Source: Leptospira yanagawae serovar Saopaulo str. Sao Paulo = ATCC 700523 (GTDB lineage: Bacteria; Spirochaetota; Leptospiria; Leptospirales; Leptospiraceae). From it: a stretch of DNA of 64,000 nt. Positions 8,145 through 16,598 of this stretch are shown here, one piece after another. The notes under the pieces are model-generated. The model worked only from the letters and a program-made list of their open reading frames with translations. It was not told the DNA's origin and did not search any database. The DNA lies in NCBI RefSeq assembly GCF_000332475.2, contig NZ_AOGX02000022.1, forward strand, positions 1 to 64,000, given 5' to 3'. The stretch's first letter is position 1. The number at the start of each line of letters is the position of its first letter. The position numbers and the translations under genes are program-made.

Positions 8145-11033
8145 CTAATGTCCAATAATTGTTTTAGTGGTCACTTCTTCTATTTTTCCAATCGATTTCA
8201 TCATTTGGCGATTGATTTTATTTGTGTCACCTATCAAGGAAATTTGAAACGCACCTGAGCCACTGATATATTTAGTGAACTTTAAAAAATCTTTCCAATT
8301 TGTTTCTTTAATGGATTCAAACACCAAACGATCTAAATCCTCTTTGATGCCTAATCTTTCAGAGCGAATGAATTCATCGATTAAATACCGATCCGATTTT
8401 GAAATTGTATTGGTTGCATTCATCATAGAGATTTTTGCTTCTTCAAATCTTTTTTCTGATATGTTTTTTAATTGAAGGCTTTCATTGGAATCTCTCAAAC
8501 AATTTTGCAGTTTATCTACTTGGCACGATAAATTCACCATCCAGAGGATCGGATCATCATTTGATTCAGGGAAATCTAAAAATAGGTCGGCGGCATAGGC
8601 ATTTCCCGTTTGTTCGCGCATAGCCATAAAAAATGGAGAAGCCAATCCATCATACAAAGCGTTAAACAATCCTATGTAAGGGAATGTATTTTTATCTTTT
8701 AAGTTTATTGTTGCAAAGTAATTTAATTCAGCATGTGGTCTTTTTCGGTTGAGCACATAGAAAATAGTTTCATTGTTTGGTCTAAATTTCCTTTTTGATA
8801 AGTTGTTTGTATCGATTGGATTTGTTTTCTCTAAATATTCGTAAAAAATATTTTTTTCTAGAGTATCAAAGTTTATATTTCCATAATATGTAATTTTTGA
8901 TTTGTATTTAAGTAAATTACCTAACAAGTTGATTGCTTCCGACGATTTGAACTTTTTTAAATCATCAGGGGTTGCATAAAAGTAACGAAGGCTATCTTTT
9001 CCATATAATGCATATTGGTGTAAGGCCAAATCGAGAGAAAATTCATCATCTTTTTTGTTTTCTAGTCGAGTGATGTAATCGCTAACTAAATTTTCCCAAA
9101 CCTCTTTCGAAGAGTTAACTGACTTGATTGAATGTTCTAATAAACGAAAAGATGCAAGGAATTGTGCGTCTTCTCCTTCCATCGTAATTTCAAGAGCTTC
9201 TCCATTTGTTAAGATTGATATGGAGCTCCCCAATAAATAAAATTTTGTGGATAGGGCATTGGCCGTATATAAATCAGTTCCTAAGTGTTTCCAGTAATCA
9301 ATAGAAACATCTAAATAAGGACTTATCCAAGCTCCTTTTTCAATGATCATTTTAAATTTAAACAAAGAATTTTCTTTGTTTTTTTGGTAAATGAATTGGT
9401 TTCCATTGGCGTAGATTTTCGATTCAATTTGTTCGAAGTCAGCAAATATTGGAGATAAAGATTGAGAGGGTTCAAATGAAAATTCTTTTTTGTATTTTGA
9501 TTCTTCTTCTTTGCTAAATTCTAATTTGGATATTGATGGTTTTTCGATAAACGTATAATTCTGATTCGTTTGTTTGGTTTCAATTGATACAATATTATTG
9601 TTCACATAGATTTTAACAAATTCACTCAAATCATCCTTGGTGACTTGATTTAAAGATTCAAATTTCTGTTGTAAGTCTTTAAAGTTCCAGTTGGCGAGAA
9701 ACATTTCTGTCATCTCATGGATTCTAAATCCATTATCATCTTTGTATTTGATATGATTGAGTTTCTCATTTTTTTGAATTGATTGGAGTTGTTCATCAGT
9801 GAAATCTTTTGATTCAATTTTTTTGAATGCTGCTAAGATCTCCAATTTTGTTTCTTCAAGAGATTTGATTTTACTAGGTTCGATCCAGATATTGAGAATG
9901 AGATAGTCTTTCCATTCTGTAATGTTAGTAGAAACTGAGCTTACTTTCTGAGTGTAATATAAACTATCATCTAATAGACCATTATGACCATTAGAGAGTA
10001 ATAAAGACAAAATATTGATTTGCGATAAAAATTTAGGTGAAGTTTTCGGTAGTTTGATTCCAAAGAGGTATATTTTCTTTTTGGATGGAACCCAAATTAT
10101 ATTTTTTGATTCTTGTGGTGTATGTTCTGGGATTTGAAATTTCGATTCTGTTCCATCTTTTTGCATTTTACCAAAAGTATTTTTAATTTCATCAATCACT
10201 TCCTCAGGATTCATATTTCCCGACATACAAATGGCCATTTTGGAAGGTACATAGTTTTCTTTGAAAAATTGGTGGATTTTTCCAAGAGAAGGGTTCTTTA
10301 AATCCTCATCTCGACCAATGGGAGTTTTTATACCATAAGGGTGATTGGGAAACATGATTTGGTGGTACTGTTTGAATAAATTCGAACGGAAATCCATTAC
10401 ACGTAAATTTCGTTCTTCAAAAACGGACTCCAGTTCCGTATGGAATGTTCGGAATACTGGGTTCCGGAATCGTTCCCACTCTAATTGGATGAAATTTTTG
10501 ATTTGGTTTGCAGGTACGGTAGCAATATAGTAAGTCCGATCATTGGAAGTGAATGCATTTGATTCTGTGATACCCATTTTACTTTGCATTCTTGAAAATT
10601 CATTTGGGATAACAAATTGACTTGCTTCATAAGATAATTTGTCAATCTGTTCATAAATTTTTTTTCGTGTGCCATTTTCTTTTGTTTGGCGGTATGTTTC
10701 ATATAGAGATTCAATTTTTTCTAAGTATGGCTTTTCTTTCGTGTAGTCACTTGTCCCAATGTTACTTGTTCCTTTAAACATCAAATGTTCTAAATAATGT
10801 GCAAGTCCCGTGGCATCATCAGGATCATCGGCAGATCCTGCATTGATGAGGATTGAAGTTTTTACAGTTGGCTCTTTGGGATTTACACTTAAGTAAACGG
10901 ACAATCCATTTTCTAGATGATATTCTTGTACAGGGAATGGCTCTGAAAAAAGTGAGAGGAAGGTATTGCAGTGTAGTTGCAATACTGACAAGAGTAAGAT
11001 GAAAATTCGATATTTATAAGAAAAGGAAACCAT
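8145..11033 (-). CDS. M16 family zinc metalloprotease, lipoprotein
   Basis: About 962 residues from the ATG at 11033 (open frame extends to 11102). That start gives a signal peptide ending in LSVLQLHC, a spirochaetal lipobox. The inverted zinc motif HYLEH (HxxEH, in GLAHYLEHLMFKGT) lies in the first quarter and a third zinc ligand is expected at the Glu in ELESVFEERN about 75 residues later. The length and layout fit two tandem M16 halves, with the C-terminal half inactive, as in pitrilysin-like or periplasmic M16 enzymes. It probably degrades peptides outside the cytoplasm. First gene of a four-gene operon and divergent from a DUF2569 gene. Confidence 0.88.
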   Translation of the reverse strand: MVSFSYKYRIFILLLSVLQLHCNTFLSLFSEPFPVQEYHLENGLSVYLSVNPKEPTVKTSILINAGSADDPDDATGLAHYLEHLMFKGTSNIGTSDYTKEKPYLEKIESLYETYRQTKENGTRKKIYEQIDKLSYEASQFVIPNEFSRMQSKMGITESNAFTSNDRTYYIATVPANQIKNFIQLEWERFRNPVFRTFHTELESVFEERNLRVMDFRSNLFKQYHQIMFPNHPYGIKTPIGRDEDLKNPSLGKIHQFFKENYVPSKMAICMSGNMNPEEVIDEIKNTFGKMQKDGTESKFQIPEHTPQESKNIIWVPSKKKIYLFGIKLPKTSPKFLSQINILSLLLSNGHNGLLDDSLYYTQKVSSVSTNITEWKDYLILNIWIEPSKIKSLEETKLEILAAFKKIESKDFTDEQLQSIQKNEKLNHIKYKDDNGFRIHEMTEMFLANWNFKDLQQKFESLNQVTKDDLSEFVKIYVNNNIVSIETKQTNQNYTFIEKPSISKLEFSKEEESKYKKEFSFEPSQSLSPIFADFEQIESKIYANGNQFIYQKNKENSLFKFKMIIEKGAWISPYLDVSIDYWKHLGTDLYTANALSTKFYLLGSSISILTNGEALEITMEGEDAQFLASFRLLEHSIKSVNSSKEVWENLVSDYITRLENKKDDEFSLDLALHQYALYGKDSLRYFYATPDDLKKFKSSEAINLLGNLLKYKSKITYYGNINFDTLEKNIFYEYLEKTNPIDTNNLSKRKFRPNNETIFYVLNRKRPHAELNYFATINLKDKNTFPYIGLFNALYDGLASPFFMAMREQTGNAYAADLFLDFPESNDDPILWMVNLSCQVDKLQNCLRDSNESLQLKNISEKRFEEAKISMMNATNTISKSDRYLIDEFIRSERLGIKEDLDRLVFESIKETNWKDFLKFTKYISGSGAFQISLIGDTNKINRQMMKSIGKIEEVTTKTIIGH

Positions 11034-11136
11034 TAAGATAGTGAAAATCTTCCTTGTGATGAATTTCTTGCAAGAAAAAACTATTGATTGACCAGTTAAC
11101 ACATAGTTTATTTTTAAATGCTGTTAGGGGAAAAAT

Positions 11137-11658
11137 ATGAGTTATAATGAAAATCTAAAAGGATTAAACGGTTGGTTGGTTTTAGTGGGGATTGCGCTTG
11201 TCATTTTCCCGATTCGATTGGGATACCTTTCTGGTCCTTTGTTTTATAATATGTTTACAGATGGAAGTTTTGAGTATTTGACAACACCTGGTACAGAATC
11301 CTACCACCCCTTATGGAAACCTCTTTTGATTTTTGAAGCATCTTACAATGCCCTTCTTTTCATCAGTAGTTTAGTGTTGGCTTATTTATTTGGTACGAAA
11401 CATTATTTATTTCCCAAGGGATATTCAGTTTTTTTATTTTTACCTGTAGTGATTTTACCTTTGGACCTTTATCTCGCATCACTCATTCCGATGGGAGAAG
11501 ATCCGTTTGACCCTGCCACTCTTAAGGAAATGGTTCGTTCTGTCATTGCAGCTTTGATTTGGATTCCCTATATGTTCGTTTCCAAACGAGTGAAAGCCAC
11601 GTTTGTAGAAGGTAAATCGCAAAAAAATACAATAGAATCAGGTCAGGAAACCAACTGA
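11137..11658 (+). CDS. DUF2569 family membrane protein
   Basis: 173 residues, with GGGGAAAAAT before the ATG as ribosome site. Opens with LKGLNGWLVLVGIAL, the usual N-terminal signature of DUF2569, then four transmembrane helices (about 15-35, 65-87, 97-117 and 135-152), and ends with WIPYMFVSKRVKATF, also typical of the family. The function of DUF2569 is not established. Monocistronic by position. The 103-base gap to the divergent M16 gene holds TTGACC near 11087 as a possible -35 element. Confidence 0.85.
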   Translation: MSYNENLKGLNGWLVLVGIALVIFPIRLGYLSGPLFYNMFTDGSFEYLTTPGTESYHPLWKPLLIFEASYNALLFISSLVLAYLFGTKHYLFPKGYSVFLFLPVVILPLDLYLASLIPMGEDPFDPATLKEMVRSVIAALIWIPYMFVSKRVKATFVEGKSQKNTIESGQETN

Positions 11659-11697
11659 ATCAGTTTCTTTTCCCAATGAACCTTCATCCTATTCAAT

Positions 11698-12510
11698 TTA
11701 GGGCGATGGTTCATTTTTTTCTTCGTTCAAAATTGCCATTAAAAAACTTGGGATTACAACGATCGCATTGATCCCTCCATGTAGAAAGTGCATCATGAAT
11801 TCTGAGTTTATCAGATCCAAATCAAACAAAACGAATTCTTTTCCAAGAGCGATACTGAGTGAAAAGAGAATCGAAATGAAATGGATCAAGTAAAGGAATT
11901 TTGAAAATCTACGCTTCGGCTTTAAAACGTTTAAAATATATAATATGATTACTGGGAATAAAATCAAATACCCAATCACACCAAATTTTTTCAATCCTCC
12001 CCATTGATCGATTCCAATCGCGATCACAAGGAATAAACTTGAAATAAAACCAACAAATACTGTTGGCAATACTAAGTTTCGATGTTTGATCGCAAGATAA
12101 CAAATACCCGATAAGTATAACCAACCTATAAAACATCCATGGATGCTTGCGTAAAAACTCCAAGTTTTATCGTATCCTAATAACTGAAAATCATTTGTTC
12201 CAGATACAAACCAAGTTGCTGAAATCAAACTAAATAGGAATGGAAGTAGACCTAGCCAATGTTTGTTGATGAATCGTTTTTTCTTATGGATATTGATGTA
12301 CAGATAAAGTCCAAATCCACAATAAAATAACCATATAAAGGAAAGTTGGGGTAGGTATCCCCCTATCGAAAGGAAAACAGAAACTAAGGCAACATAATAG
12401 AATTGTTTGTATAATTTTGAATTTTCTAAAAAGAAATGATTGCATACGAGGGGTGAAATTGTATAACCAAAACATAGAATGATGGATAGATATTCAATTT
12501 TTCCCAACAT
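11698..12510 (-). CDS. Polytopic membrane protein, possibly YndJ-like
   Basis: About 270 residues from the ATG at 12510 (the frame is open to 12546, but that would overlap the divergent neighbour). Eight or so hydrophobic helices. The stretches YASIHGCFIGWLYLSG and MMHFLHGGINAIVV place conserved His-Gly pairs in membrane segments, reminiscent of YndJ-type proteins. This assignment is tentative. Function unknown. Its start lies only about 11 bases from the start of the plus-strand CrtA-like gene, so the two promoters must sit within each other's coding regions. Confidence 0.6.
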   Translation of the reverse strand: MLGKIEYLSIILCFGYTISPLVCNHFFLENSKLYKQFYYVALVSVFLSIGGYLPQLSFIWLFYCGFGLYLYINIHKKKRFINKHWLGLLPFLFSLISATWFVSGTNDFQLLGYDKTWSFYASIHGCFIGWLYLSGICYLAIKHRNLVLPTVFVGFISSLFLVIAIGIDQWGGLKKFGVIGYLILFPVIILYILNVLKPKRRFSKFLYLIHFISILFSLSIALGKEFVLFDLDLINSEFMMHFLHGGINAIVVIPSFLMAILNEEKNEPSP

Positions 12511-12521
12511 TTGTTTTCCTA

Positions 12522-13238
12522 ATGACCAAGAAACCGATCCTACCACAAGAAATATTTAGTTTTCATTCTTTCTGTCTGCCATTTTATCAAATCCCTTTTT
12601 ATTTGTTTGGAAAACGAAGGTATAAAAAAGTAAAAGGGTTAGTCCACTCCGAATTTTTAATTCCTATGTCACTTGGATTGCCTTTGTTTTCCTGGAAACG
12701 TTACAAGATTTCCGGATTGGTTTTATTTGCTCTTTGGCAAACAGAAGAAGACTTAAATCAATTTCTATTGTCAAAAGAATCGAAATGGATGCAATCGGGA
12801 TGGCACGTACGTTTACGAATGATTAGACGGTGGGGTAAAATCCAAGAACTTGCGGAAGCAACTGTGTTTGGACGTACTTCAAATCCTGATCAAACAACAA
12901 TATCAATCACACTTGCACGTTTGAAACTAACTGAACTCCTTAGGTTCACGAAATGGGGAAAACCTGTGGAATCCCAAGTAAAAAACCATCCAGGAAAACA
13001 AATGGCATTTGCTGCATTTCGTCCTCCTCGCCATTTTTTAACCTTCAGTATCTGGAAAACAGAAACGGATATCGTCCAAATGGTGAATGGAAACGATCCT
13101 AGAAAAGACGGGATCGAACACAGAGAAGCCATGGCAGAACGGAAGAGAAAGGATTTTCACTTTGAGTTTACGACACTTCGATTCGAAATTTTAGGTGGTA
13201 ATGGATTGGAACTGGGTATCAATTCAAAATCTGTTTAG
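12522..13238 (+). CDS. CrtA-like (spheroidene monooxygenase family) protein
   Basis: 238 residues. The layout matches the CrtA family: an opening beta strand (FSFHSFCLPFYQIPFYLFG), a 'FALWQTEEDLNQFL' segment, then FAAFRPPRHFLTFSIWKTETDI and a closing HREAMAERKRKDFHFEFTTLRF. CrtA enzymes are haem-dependent oxygenases that introduce keto groups into carotenoids, and many non-photosynthetic bacteria carry relatives of unknown substrate. No carotenoid genes are nearby, so the substrate cannot be assigned. The ATG at 12522 has no clear Shine-Dalgarno sequence but aligns with the expected family start. Confidence 0.6.
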   Translation: MTKKPILPQEIFSFHSFCLPFYQIPFYLFGKRRYKKVKGLVHSEFLIPMSLGLPLFSWKRYKISGLVLFALWQTEEDLNQFLLSKESKWMQSGWHVRLRMIRRWGKIQELAEATVFGRTSNPDQTTISITLARLKLTELLRFTKWGKPVESQVKNHPGKQMAFAAFRPPRHFLTFSIWKTETDIVQMVNGNDPRKDGIEHREAMAERKRKDFHFEFTTLRFEILGGNGLELGINSKSV

Positions 13239-13282
13239 AAAATTCAAGGATGGTCCAACTCATTTCAATTAAATGGTTTTCT

Positions 13283-14047
13283 TTATGGGCCATCGGAAAC
13301 ACAACGAACATAATCAAATGAGGATTTTGTTTGGCTTGAAATAGCAAGACCTGTACAGTAATTGATAAACCAACCATCTGTTAAACTAAAGGCGCTGCCT
13401 GTCCAATAACGACAAACTTTTGAAGCATCGTAAGGGAATAAATCTGTATTAATTTTAAATCCGCTAGAACTGCAACTACTTCCGTTATCATCGGAAATTG
13501 TAGTAGGACTGTTAGCACAATATAAAGTAAGTTTCATTTCATTTTTTGTAGCAGGTCGCCATGATCTTCCAGCAAGTGTTAGACCATTACAGTAAGACCA
13601 TATCCCACTTGTTCCAAGACCATTCAGTTGAAGGGTACCTGGGTCATTACAAGAATTATCGTTAGCACTACAAAAGCGAAGCGTATTTGGAATTGCAGGT
13701 GAACAGGTGTTTGATGAATTTTCCCAAATTTGACCTGATGCACATTTAGCAAAAAAAAGATTTGTAGCCGAATACACTTGGCTTCCAAATGTTCCTGCAT
13801 TTCCTTGAAATCGAATCGTTCCGTCATTCATATCCGTAAAATTTCCCCAAGGATAGATCACTTGAATCCCTACCGAGACGCTGCCTCGAGACCGTTCGGA
13901 TTCTACCAAAATTAAGGGGGTCACAAATTGTGTAACCAATGACTTTTCTTTGGTCTCAGTTGATTGGAAAATATGGTAATACAAAGGGGAACAATGGTAG
14001 AACATGAGAAGCAAACTGGTAGATACGATTCGAATTTTTTTGTGCAT
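13283..14047 (-). CDS. DUF1566 (Lcl-type) lipoprotein
   Basis: About 254 residues from the ATG at 14047, chosen because it yields the signal peptide ending LLLMFYHC with a lipidated Cys. The frame is open to 14143. Residues after about 100 form a DUF1566/Lcl domain: WRPATKNEMKLTLYC, then CRYWTGSAFSLTDGW and a final DYVRCVSDG. Eleven or more Cys suggest disulphides. DUF1566 domains occur in many surface lipoproteins of Leptospira and in Legionella Lcl adhesin. A surface-exposed location is inferred. No operon partner. Confidence 0.75.
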   Translation of the reverse strand: MHKKIRIVSTSLLLMFYHCSPLYYHIFQSTETKEKSLVTQFVTPLILVESERSRGSVSVGIQVIYPWGNFTDMNDGTIRFQGNAGTFGSQVYSATNLFFAKCASGQIWENSSNTCSPAIPNTLRFCSANDNSCNDPGTLQLNGLGTSGIWSYCNGLTLAGRSWRPATKNEMKLTLYCANSPTTISDDNGSSCSSSGFKINTDLFPYDASKVCRYWTGSAFSLTDGWFINYCTGLAISSQTKSSFDYVRCVSDGP

Positions 14048-14175
14048 ACTTACTAACATTGATGGATCCAATCCAAAATTTGAATTTCTGAATTCCAGTC
14101 GATTGTTATCGATGGAAAACCTCATACCCATATTCTTTATCACTGTATTCCGAGAATCATAATTTGATTTGTAGC

Positions 14176-14199
14176 ACCCCCTTAAACAGGGGGTTTTTG
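14176..14199 (+). terminator. Orphan intrinsic terminator
   Basis: ACCCCC at 14176-14181 pairs with GGGGGT at 14189-14194 over a seven-base loop and is followed by TTTTT. It points in the plus direction, but the flanking gene on the left is on the minus strand and the plus-strand gene starts only at 14327. It therefore ends either an unseen short transcript or an attenuated leader. Confidence 0.65.
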
Positions 14200-14326
14200 T
14201 TCGAAAGCCATTGGAATTAAATTTTGCTTAGAAAAGATAATTTAGAAATAAAATTAATTTACTTGTTAAGGATTCACATGTATTTCAGTTCTATATTTGC
14301 ATCCATTTCAGATTTAGGAATTGATT

Positions 14327-14614
14327 TTGAAATTTAAAGTTTTCGTTTCCATTCTACTATTTTCAGTTTTGATTCAGCCCATAAGTGCCACAAATATCCT
14401 TTTGCGAAATGGGGAAACTATCAAAGGGAAGGTGGTAAGCCAAGATGACCTAACCATACAAATAGTTCCAGAGGGCGGTAGTCCCAAATATTTAAAAAAA
14501 TCAGAAGTGCTAAAGGTCGTTTATAAAGAAGTGTCTGAAATCGAATTGAAAAACATTCGATTGGAGGAAGAAAAGAAAATTAGATCTGCGAACAAACAGT
14601 CACCTTCAAAGTAA
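14327..14614 (+). CDS. Small secreted protein
   Basis: 95 residues from the TTG at 14327. AGGA at 14316-14319 lies seven bases upstream of it, making it a better start than the TTG at 14321. A signal peptide ends near SVLIQPISA. The mature part begins NILLRNGETIKGKVVSQDDL, a short beta-barrel-like pattern seen in proteins whose small domain resembles Sm-like folds, and ends in a charged helix. It is probably periplasmic, function unknown. A 12-base hairpin terminator follows directly. Confidence 0.7.
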   Translation: MKFKVFVSILLFSVLIQPISATNILLRNGETIKGKVVSQDDLTIQIVPEGGSPKYLKKSEVLKVVYKEVSEIELKNIRLEEEKKIRSANKQSPSK

Positions 14615-14657
14615 CATTTGGGAACAAAAACAAAAGACTTGTTTCTGTTCCCAAATG
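14615..14657. terminator. Hairpin terminator between convergent genes
   Basis: Perfect 12-base arms (CATTTGGGAACA at 14615-14626 and TGTTCCCAAATG at 14646-14657) with a further six-base inner stem (AAACAA/TTGTTT). It sits between the plus gene ending at 14614 and the minus gene ending at 14663, so it probably serves both. Confidence 0.7.
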
Positions 14658-14662
14658 ATTGC

Positions 14663-15202
14663 TTATTTCTTTTGGTACTCTAAAAGTACCACCTTTGAAT
14701 TGTATTCCTTTGATCGAATGAAGTCTAGGCTTCGATCCGTTTGAATGGAATCGAATAAAGGCACCCCTTGGGCTATGACCATCGGATTGACCTTAACAAA
14801 CAGCCTATCAATTTCATTTCTCTCCCAAAGTAATCCGGCAAGTTTGCCTCCACCACACAGATAGATATGCCCCAATTTTTTCTGTGAGCGTAACAGTTGC
14901 ACGGTTTTTTGCAATTGTGTTGTTTTAATGATATTGATGTTTTCCCCGAAATGGGAGTCCACTAATTGGTCACTTACCAAGTAATGGTCCATCCAAGGGT
15001 AAGCTTTTTCTCCAGGGATCAGTCCAAATTCAAATCCATATTCGTAAGTTTTTTTACCCATGAGTACGTCAGAATATTGAAGCAAATCGTTTTTATAATC
15101 AATTGCGTGATCACCTTCTGATAAAAACAATGTTGTGTTTGTAGAATGGCTATCGATATAACCATTGATTGAAGCGGCAACGTAATAATGTATCTCTCTC
15201 AT
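14663..15202 (-). CDS. Dihydrofolate reductase/RibD C-terminal family protein
   Basis: 179 residues. RibD_C/DHFR-like fold: opens REIHYYVAASINGYI, has MGKKTYEYGFEFG near residue 50, HIYLCGGGKLAGLLW (the NADPH-loop GGG) near 115-130, and ends in EIDRLFVKVNPMVIAQGVPLF. Stand-alone proteins of this type are NAD(P)H-dependent reductases whose substrates are mostly unknown. An inverted repeat AAAGTGT/ACACTTT lies about 35 bases upstream and may be an operator. The gene faces the small secreted protein and shares its terminator. Confidence 0.85.
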   Translation of the reverse strand: MREIHYYVAASINGYIDSHSTNTTLFLSEGDHAIDYKNDLLQYSDVLMGKKTYEYGFEFGLIPGEKAYPWMDHYLVSDQLVDSHFGENINIIKTTQLQKTVQLLRSQKKLGHIYLCGGGKLAGLLWERNEIDRLFVKVNPMVIAQGVPLFDSIQTDRSLDFIRSKEYNSKVVLLEYQKK

Positions 15203-15237
15203 AAATCACCTGATAAGATTTAGAAATCATTTGTTTG

Positions 15238-15257
15238 AAAGTGTGAAATTACACTTT
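15238..15257. promoter_or_regulatory. Inverted repeat upstream of reductase gene
   Basis: AAAGTGT at 15238-15244 and ACACTTT at 15251-15257 form a symmetric site with a six-base centre, 36 bases ahead of the start at 15202. Size and symmetry fit a dimeric repressor operator. The regulator is unknown, although the ArsR gene lies next door. Confidence 0.4.
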
Positions 15258-15415
15258 GTTTGGTTCTAGGTGGGTTAGGAGCGAGTCATTACCATTGTCA
15301 TTCGTCAGAAAGAACTTTCTTCTATCTGCCTCATCTGTAGATGATCAATATCACAAAAATTAGGATTTTGTAAATTCTTTTTTATCAAATTTTTAGATCC
15401 AAACAATATGACATT

Positions 15416-15790
15416 TTAGTTCGAAGTGTTTGTATCTGATGGTGGGCAACAGATAGACACCAATTCTTCAAGATGTTTTAAAATGAATTTAAATTTTTGA
15501 ATCGCAGCACTTGGGTTTAGTTGGTAGTATACATGTTTTCCCGATTTTTCACGATGAAGGATTCCTACTTCTTGTAACAAGGTAAGATGTCTTGAGATTA
15601 CGGAACGATCGTAATCTAAATGTTTTGAAAGTTCCGATACATCGGCCCGACCATGCCGAATTACTTGTTTTAAAACTTCTATGCGACTTGGTTCTGACAA
15701 TGCCGTCAAAAATTTAGAATCTAAAACAGAATCTAATGCTTCGATTGCGGATTCTCTTTTTTTTTCTGATTGCGTACGTGATTTTGCCAC
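15416..15790 (-). CDS. ArsR-family transcriptional regulator
   Basis: 124 residues. A winged helix of the ArsR type spans residues 25-105: FLTALSEPSRIEVLKQVIRHG, the recognition helix LSKHLDYDRSVISRHLTLLQE, and the wing VGILHREKSGKHVYYQLN. The N-terminus is basic. A Cys pair near the C-terminus (SICCPP) could bind metal, but the canonical ELCV-type site in the recognition helix is absent. The regulator faces away from a membrane-protein gene whose promoter carries two overlapping palindromes, its likely target. Confidence 0.88.
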   Translation of the reverse strand: MAKSRTQSEKKRESAIEALDSVLDSKFLTALSEPSRIEVLKQVIRHGRADVSELSKHLDYDRSVISRHLTLLQEVGILHREKSGKHVYYQLNPSAAIQKFKFILKHLEELVSICCPPSDTNTSN

Positions 15791-15844
15791 AATCCTTCTA
15801 ACTTAAATTCATACAAGTAAGGGTCTAGTCTTTTTCGTTTTGGA

Positions 15845-15902
15845 TTGACAATCTATGTTTGTATTTAATATGTGCATAAGTGTGCATATATGCACATAGG
15901 AG
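15845..15902 (+). promoter_or_regulatory. Promoter with overlapping palindromic operators
   Basis: A perfect -35 TTGACA at 15845-15850 is followed by an AT-rich -10 region near 15866-15874. A perfect 16-base palindrome TGTGCATATATGCACA occupies 15881-15896, and a second inverted repeat uses TATGTGCATA (15869-15878) and TATGCACATA (15889-15898). Together they cover the -10 and the probable start of transcription. The Shine-Dalgarno AGGAG (15898-15902) follows at once. It is most likely the operator of the adjacent ArsR protein. Confidence 0.65.
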
Positions 15903-15908
15903 TGGTTT

Positions 15909-16499
15909 ATGGAATTAAGAGATTTAAGTTACCTATTTTTGGTAATGTTTACAGGCCTTGCTTTTTTTGATGGGATCATATTACATTTGTGGAAGTACAA
16001 ACTTTACAAATACAATGATACAATTTATGAACACAAATTGCATACATTTAGAGCGATACTTTTCCCTTTTGTGCTTGTTGGATTTTTTCTTTATGAATTG
16101 TCGGGAATTCTATATATACTAACCCTTTTCATAGTTTCCGTTGATTTAGTGATTCAAATTTTTGATATGATGGAAGAAAAAGATGCTCGAAGTCGTTTTG
16201 GTGGACTTAGTTCATTTGAATATATCTTACATGTAACACTTACTTCGCTTCATTCATCGATGTTATTGTTATATATTCTTTCAAAACCTAAGAATACGAT
16301 CTCATTTGAAATTATGGAAATCAATGTCACAAATGGGATACACCATTTTGTTGCCATAAATCTTCTTCCTGGTGCGATTTTCATCGCTATCTTACATATC
16401 GTTTTATGCCATCCATATTTTCGAGAGCCAAATGTTTCCACAATGTTTAAAACGAAAGAAAGAAATCAGAATTTGAAATTGAATGAGAATCCCAATTGA
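15909..16499 (+). CDS. Polytopic membrane protein under ArsR-linked promoter
   Basis: 196 residues, ATG six bases after AGGAG. Five transmembrane helices (about 7-27, 45-65, 68-86, 105-125 and 148-168). His residues sit in or near the membrane: HLWKYK, HKLHTFR, LHVTLTSLHSS, IHHFVAIN, LHIVLCHP. This could indicate metal or haem binding, but I do not recognise the family. The divergent ArsR gene and the palindromes suggest expression controlled by a small effector such as a metal. A nine-base hairpin follows the gene. Confidence 0.75.
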   Translation: MELRDLSYLFLVMFTGLAFFDGIILHLWKYKLYKYNDTIYEHKLHTFRAILFPFVLVGFFLYELSGILYILTLFIVSVDLVIQIFDMMEEKDARSRFGGLSSFEYILHVTLTSLHSSMLLLYILSKPKNTISFEIMEINVTNGIHHFVAINLLPGAIFIAILHIVLCHPYFREPNVSTMFKTKERNQNLKLNENPN

Positions 16500-16563
16500 T
16501 GATAAAATGATTATGAAGCGAAATGTATATATGAAAGTGTTTTCGATTTCGCAGTAGAGATTT

Positions 16564-16591
16564 GGTTGTTGCTTGTAGCTTCGCAACAACC
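16564..16591. terminator. Hairpin between convergent genes
   Basis: GGTTGTTGC at 16564-16572 and GCAACAACC at 16583-16591 make a perfect nine-base stem with a ten-base loop, followed by TTTCT on plus. It separates the plus gene ending at 16499 from the minus gene ending at 16599. Confidence 0.55.
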
Positions 16592-16598
16592 TTTCTGA

